The translations under genes were made by a program, and so were the position numbers. Positions 60,116 through 64,000 of a stretch of DNA of 64,000 bases are shown one piece after another. Source of the stretch: an uncultured bacterium. GTDB lineage: Bacteria > Cyanobacteriota > Vampirovibrionia > Gastranaerophilales > Gastranaerophilaceae. How positions within the stretch are numbered: position 1 is the first letter of the stretch; each line of letters starts with the position of its first letter. The stretch covers positions 124,001-188,000 of the forward strand of contig CANENE010000001.1 of the NCBI GenBank assembly GCA_947428835.1. Reading direction: 5' to 3'. The notes beneath the pieces are model-generated. The model did not search any database. It had not been told where the DNA came from and saw only the letters and a list, made by a program, of their open reading frames with translations.

Positions 60116-63100
60116 ATGGAATTTCAAAAAGAAGAGCTTGATGAAATATTAAATATATTCAGCCAAGAAAGCAAAGAAATCTTATCTTCCATGGATGAAA
60201 AGCTTCTTTCGCTTGAAAAAGACGGATATAATAGCGAAATGGCAATTGCTCTTTTCAGAGACGCACATTCTCTAAAAGGTTCAGCCAGAATGCTTGGTTT
60301 TGTTGATATTCAAAATATTGCCCACAAAATTGAAGATGTTATAAGCCTCATTAAAGAAGAAAAGCTGCAATTAAATACCCAAATTACAGATACCATTATG
60401 GTTTGTTTGGAATTTATTGAAACTTTAATCAATAAAACCGTTGAAAATAAAGAAGAATTTAAAAGCGAAAAATTAAATGAATATATCCAAAAGCTTGAAG
60501 AAATTGAAAAAAGCGTTTTAAAGCAGGATGACAAAACAAATGATATTAATCAAAACCTCGAAAATTTAATAATAGACATTTTATATACAATTCAAAATGC
60601 CAAAAAAGAACAGAACTTTAACCCTGTTTATGAGCTTGAAAATAAAACAAATAATTTAATAAATATTTTAAATGAAATAAACAAAGATGAAATAAATCCT
60701 TTAAAAAATAAAGCACAGGCGCTTTTTGAAGCAATTGAAAAATTTAAAATCTCGGAAAATAAAGACCTTTCTTTTTTAGAAGTATACAATATTATCCATG
60801 AGCTAACCGAAGGACTTGGGCAATATTTTGACAATAATCATATTTTAAGAAAAAACTACTTTGAAACAGTTGAAAATATGATTAATGTTAAAAATGAAGA
60901 TACAAGTATAGTAGAAACCAAAAAAGAAGACCTTTTAAGCCCAAAAGTTGTCGAATTTTTGCAAAGAGTTCCCCTTTTGGAGATAAATTGCGAATTTTTC
61001 CCCGATACTATTGCAATTATTCTGAATATCATTGAAGATGAACAAGATAAAATAAGAAAAGATATTTTTATAAATATCAAAGATATCTTAGATGTCTTTA
61101 AGCAAAACAATGTCACAACCACAAGAGATATAACCCTTGGCATAAAAGAAATAATCGAAGAAATTAAATCAGGCAAAGATGATGTAATTAAAGAAGCTAA
61201 AACCAAATCCGAAGTCATAAAGACTATGGCAAGGTTTCAATATAAAAAAGAACACAAAAAGACCCCCGAAGAAAAACACGAACTAAGCCAAAAAGACATA
61301 TTAAATTCAATTACAAACACAGAAATCAAGACTCTAAGAATTGATTCGCATAAGCTTGATAATTTAGTCGGGCAAATCGGAGAATTAATTGTATCAAAAA
61401 TTAAAACCAATGAACAGCTGTCTTTGGCAAAAAAAATAAGTAATGACCTTGTCGACTGGCAAAAAAACTTTAGTAAAATGAACTATTATATTAAATATTT
61501 TGATAAAAAATATTTATCTAAGCCTGAAAGTCACATGTCAGATGATTATAGAAAAATGATTGCTTACAATAAGCAGTTAAATGCTCTTTGCGAAGCACAC
61601 GGAGATAGAATAACGGCATTAATAAAAGAAATGTCAAATCTTTTTCGCCAGCTGCAGGAAAGCGAAACTAAACTAAATACCACTTCAACCGAAATTGAGA
61701 CAATGGTTAAAAATATGAGAATTTTGCCTCTTTCAACCATATTTCAGCTTTTCCCGAGAATGGTCCACAATATCGCAAGGGATAAACACAAAAAAATTGA
61801 CCTTACTATTGAAGGTTCAGACATCACAGCCGATAAAACCATAATTGAAGAAATCAAAATTCCTTTAATGCACATAATAAGAAATTCAATAGACCATGGC
61901 ATAGAAGACATTGAAACAAGAAAAAGACTCAACAAAAACCCTGTTGGAAAAATTCAAATAATTGCAAAATACAAAGAAAACAAAGTTATAATTGATGTAA
62001 AAGACGACGGGCGCGGGCTCGATATAGAAAAAATCAAATCAAAAGCGCTTGAAAAAGGACTTTTAACTAAAGATGAAATTAATGTTTTAACCGATGAAGA
62101 ACTTACTAATTTGATTTTTTATCCCGGGTTTTCAACTGAAGATTTTGTAACGGAATTATCAGGCCGCGGCTTAGGGCTTGATATTGTAAATAATAAAATA
62201 AATCAAATGTCAGGAAGAGTGGATATTTTCTCCCAGGTAAATGAAGGAACTGTTGTAAGAATAATTCTTCCTGCAACTGTTGCAACAAAAAAAGTATTCA
62301 TAATTGAAGAACTAAATCAGCTCTATGCTATTGAAACTTCTGTGATAAAGACAATTCTAAGAATAAATTCGGATGAAATATTTGAAAAAGATGATAACAA
62401 CTACTATATCTATAACGGGCAGGCTCTTTCAATTTACACCCTTTCTCAAATTCTAAATTTTGAAAATACCCAAAGAGAAACAGACAAATATACTTTAATG
62501 ATTATTGAAACCGAAAGTTCTATGTTTGGAATAATCGTTGAAAGACTTATAGCAGGTCAGGAAATTGTCCACAAAAAACTTGAACCGCCATTATATAAGG
62601 TTAAAAATATTTCAGGAATTACGACACTGGCTAATGGTGATGCCTGCTTGATTTTAAGCGTTAGTGATATAATTTCTACAATAAATTCGGCAAAAATCGG
62701 AATAAAACTCATCTCTAAAAATAAAATTCTAAAAACCAAAGATAATTCAAGCTATAAAATTCTTGTTGTGGATGATTCCCATACAACAAGGGTTTTGCAG
62801 AAAAATATCCTTACAAATTGCGGGTATAATGTTACAACTTCAATCAATCCTATAAACGCGCTTGAAAAATTGAAGGAAAATAAATACGACCTTATTATAA
62901 GCGATATACAAATGCCTGAAATGAATGGTTTTGAATTTATTAAACAAGCAAGAAACATCCCTAACTATAAAGATGCACCAATTATAGTAGTCAGCTCTGA
63001 AAGTAAAGATAAATATGCATCTTTAATTGAAGAAACCCAAATCAAACGCTATATTCAAAAAGCTGATTTCAAACAAGATGAATTTGTAGAAATCGTAAAA

Positions 63101-63121
63101 GAAATACTTAAAAACGTTTAA
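60116..63121 (+). CDS. cheA: Hybrid chemotaxis kinase CheA with C-terminal receiver domain
   Basis: Domains in order: Hpt with H51 (FRDAHSLKGSARMLGF), a long helical linker (~130-400), dimerisation helices (~405-540), ATPase (N-box HIIRNSIDHGIED ~587, G1 DVKDDGRGL, G2 LSGRGLGLDIV), CheW-like domain (~720-850: KKVFIIEELNQLYAIETSVI), and a receiver (881-1001) with D930 (LIISDIQMPEMNG) and VVDDS. CheA-receiver fusions are typical of type IV pilus motility systems (PixL/TaxL, ChpA-like). With the pilin-like gene at 44 kb, control of pili or surface movement is plausible. The linker holds only one Hpt, unlike ChpA. Confidence 0.95.
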   Translation: MEFQKEELDEILNIFSQESKEILSSMDEKLLSLEKDGYNSEMAIALFRDAHSLKGSARMLGFVDIQNIAHKIEDVISLIKEEKLQLNTQITDTIMVCLEFIETLINKTVENKEEFKSEKLNEYIQKLEEIEKSVLKQDDKTNDINQNLENLIIDILYTIQNAKKEQNFNPVYELENKTNNLINILNEINKDEINPLKNKAQALFEAIEKFKISENKDLSFLEVYNIIHELTEGLGQYFDNNHILRKNYFETVENMINVKNEDTSIVETKKEDLLSPKVVEFLQRVPLLEINCEFFPDTIAIILNIIEDEQDKIRKDIFINIKDILDVFKQNNVTTTRDITLGIKEIIEEIKSGKDDVIKEAKTKSEVIKTMARFQYKKEHKKTPEEKHELSQKDILNSITNTEIKTLRIDSHKLDNLVGQIGELIVSKIKTNEQLSLAKKISNDLVDWQKNFSKMNYYIKYFDKKYLSKPESHMSDDYRKMIAYNKQLNALCEAHGDRITALIKEMSNLFRQLQESETKLNTTSTEIETMVKNMRILPLSTIFQLFPRMVHNIARDKHKKIDLTIEGSDITADKTIIEEIKIPLMHIIRNSIDHGIEDIETRKRLNKNPVGKIQIIAKYKENKVIIDVKDDGRGLDIEKIKSKALEKGLLTKDEINVLTDEELTNLIFYPGFSTEDFVTELSGRGLGLDIVNNKINQMSGRVDIFSQVNEGTVVRIILPATVATKKVFIIEELNQLYAIETSVIKTILRINSDEIFEKDDNNYYIYNGQALSIYTLSQILNFENTQRETDKYTLMIIETESSMFGIIVERLIAGQEIVHKKLEPPLYKVKNISGITTLANGDACLILSVSDIISTINSAKIGIKLISKNKILKTKDNSSYKILVVDDSHTTRVLQKNILTNCGYNVTTSINPINALEKLKENKYDLIISDIQMPEMNGFEFIKQARNIPNYKDAPIIVVSSESKDKYASLIEETQIKRYIQKADFKQDEFVEIVKEILKNV

Positions 63122-63218
63122 CCAATTGTAAAATTTTTTACATATTAAGAATTTTGTAGTATTCTTTAAAAATAAGTATACTTTTATAAATTTTAAAATA
63201 GGGGAGTAAATTCATCTG

Positions 63219-64000
63219 ATGTCAGATATTAATACGGTATTAATTGTAAGTAATAAGGAAGATATTGTTAATCAAATATCTCAAAAACTTGTGCTTTTAA
63301 GAAACCTTGATAAGATTAAATCCTGCACAATTGAACAGGCAAATACAGCACTTGATGAATTTGAACCTAATATTATTCTTTTACATTGCGAAAATAACAA
63401 CAAAGAATCTCTTGAATTTGTTAAAAAAATTAAAAACGATTCGCAATATAACACCGTTCCCATTCTTTTGATTAATGAGAATTGTACAAGAGAAGCAATA
63501 ATCGAAGCTTTTGACCTTGGAATATCAGATGTTATTTTTATGCCTATTATTGATTATGAACTACTAATCAGGACAATTTGGGCACTTCAGAAAAATGAAC
63601 TTAATCAAAATGTTGAATCCAAAACAAACTTTTTAGCTTCCCTTGGTATAATTCAGCCCGAAACCGGAGTATATGCCCAAAAATACTGTGATGATTTTAT
63701 AAAAAATGAAATCAATCAAACCAGAAAATATGCTTCCCGTGCTTGCATTTTGCTTGTAAGCCAGGATAGAAAATACCCCACTTGCAAAAATCCTAAAGAA
63801 TTTATTGCAACTATTAAAAATTCAATTCGTATGAATGATTCTGTAATCATTAAAGACGTCGACGAATTTTATGTATATCTTCAAAAAACCAAGCTAAATG
63901 GCGCATATAGTGTTTTTGAAAGAATAAACAATAACCTTGGAATAGATTCGGGAGCAAATGCAGGTGTTGTTGAAGTTCAAAACCAAAAATTTGAAGATAT
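63219..64000 (+). CDS. Response regulator-like protein with degenerate receiver and GGDEF-like domain, truncated by window end
   Basis: The frame is open from the ATG to the window edge (260 codons). The first ~120 residues have the receiver outline (TVLIVSNKEDIVNQISQ; IKNDSQYNTVPILLINENC), but the phospho-acceptor position reads ILLHCEN, with His where Asp is expected, and the acidic pocket is weak. Residues ~145-260 follow a GGDEF-type fold (GVYAQKYCDDFIKNEINQTR, IRMNDSVIIKDVDEFYVYLQ). The GG(D/E)EF loop is replaced by KDVDEF, so cyclic-di-GMP synthesis is unlikely. It may be a binding or scaffolding protein in the same array. GGGGAG precedes the ATG; a 98-bp gap follows cheA. Confidence 0.7.
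   Translation, partial: MSDINTVLIVSNKEDIVNQISQKLVLLRNLDKIKSCTIEQANTALDEFEPNIILLHCENNNKESLEFVKKIKNDSQYNTVPILLINENCTREAIIEAFDLGISDVIFMPIIDYELLIRTIWALQKNELNQNVESKTNFLASLGIIQPETGVYAQKYCDDFIKNEINQTRKYASRACILLVSQDRKYPTCKNPKEFIATIKNSIRMNDSVIIKDVDEFYVYLQKTKLNGAYSVFERINNNLGIDSGANAGVVEVQNQKFED

Overview
The window is AT-rich (roughly 30% GC by eye) and comes from a diderm bacterium. It carries an LPS-export ATPase (lptB) with its permease, an MsbA-type exporter, a heptosyltransferase-like GT9, prolipoprotein signal peptidase and a type IV pilin-like gene. My best guess is a non-photosynthetic relative of cyanobacteria (Gastranaerophilales / Melainabacteria, class Vampirovibrionia). The guess rests on overall gene style and on a set of proteins with a short Asn-rich N-terminal leader ending in a Phe-x-Gly-like box. 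It is an inference, not a database result.

Layout. 0-5.4 kb: a 5'-truncated zinc alcohol dehydrogenase, then a decayed defence locus (chimeric, frameshifted hsdM remnant; frameshifted AAA ATPase; HNH endonuclease). 5.4-14 kb: tRNA-Ala, MsbA-like exporter, small holin-like membrane protein, YebC, a PiT-like membrane protein, a GNAT-like protein, an Fe-S oxidoreductase and two overlapping zinc dehydrogenases. 14-23.3 kb: accessory region with leader-bearing proteins, tRNA-Phe surrounded by tRNA-derived repeats, and a 1511-residue protein with two GHKL-like ATPase units and one HExxH metallopeptidase motif. 23.3-33.3 kb: an AbrB/MazE-like regulator with a consensus promoter, an SGNH/MBOAT acylation pair, an OmpR-type two-component system, GT9, Na/Pi cotransporter, secreted M48 protease and a hexapeptide acetyltransferase. 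33.3-39.1 kb: leader-bearing proteins around ATP-dependent PEP carboxykinase. 39-46 kb: flavoprotein, uracil-DNA glycosylase, three glycan-related genes and a prepilin. 46-51.7 kb: interspersed repeats, tRNA-Lys, dnaX, a degenerate Nudix (NrtR-like) protein and a formyltransferase. 51.7-64 kb: lptB-lptF/G-phosphodiester glycosidase; a tightly overlapping minus-strand operon (CheW pair, two secreted proteins, lspA, rluD, a coiled-coil protein); and divergently an MCP, a hybrid CheA-receiver and a truncated degenerate response regulator.

Most notable structure. Immediately 3' of tRNA-Phe and of tRNA-Lys sit two related inserts of 99 and 95 bp. Each is flanked by perfect direct repeats (25 and 27 bp) of its own tRNA 3' end, and in both cases the duplicated part begins at tRNA nucleotide 63. 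They share a core, a hairpin whose loop is conserved while the stems differ, and the same terminal decamer. They look like copies of a tiny tRNA-end-targeting element that I cannot assign to a described class. Other notable points are the GHKL/metallopeptidase protein, the leader-bearing protein family, and several genes whose -10 box lies only 6-7 nt before the start codon (candidate leaderless mRNAs).
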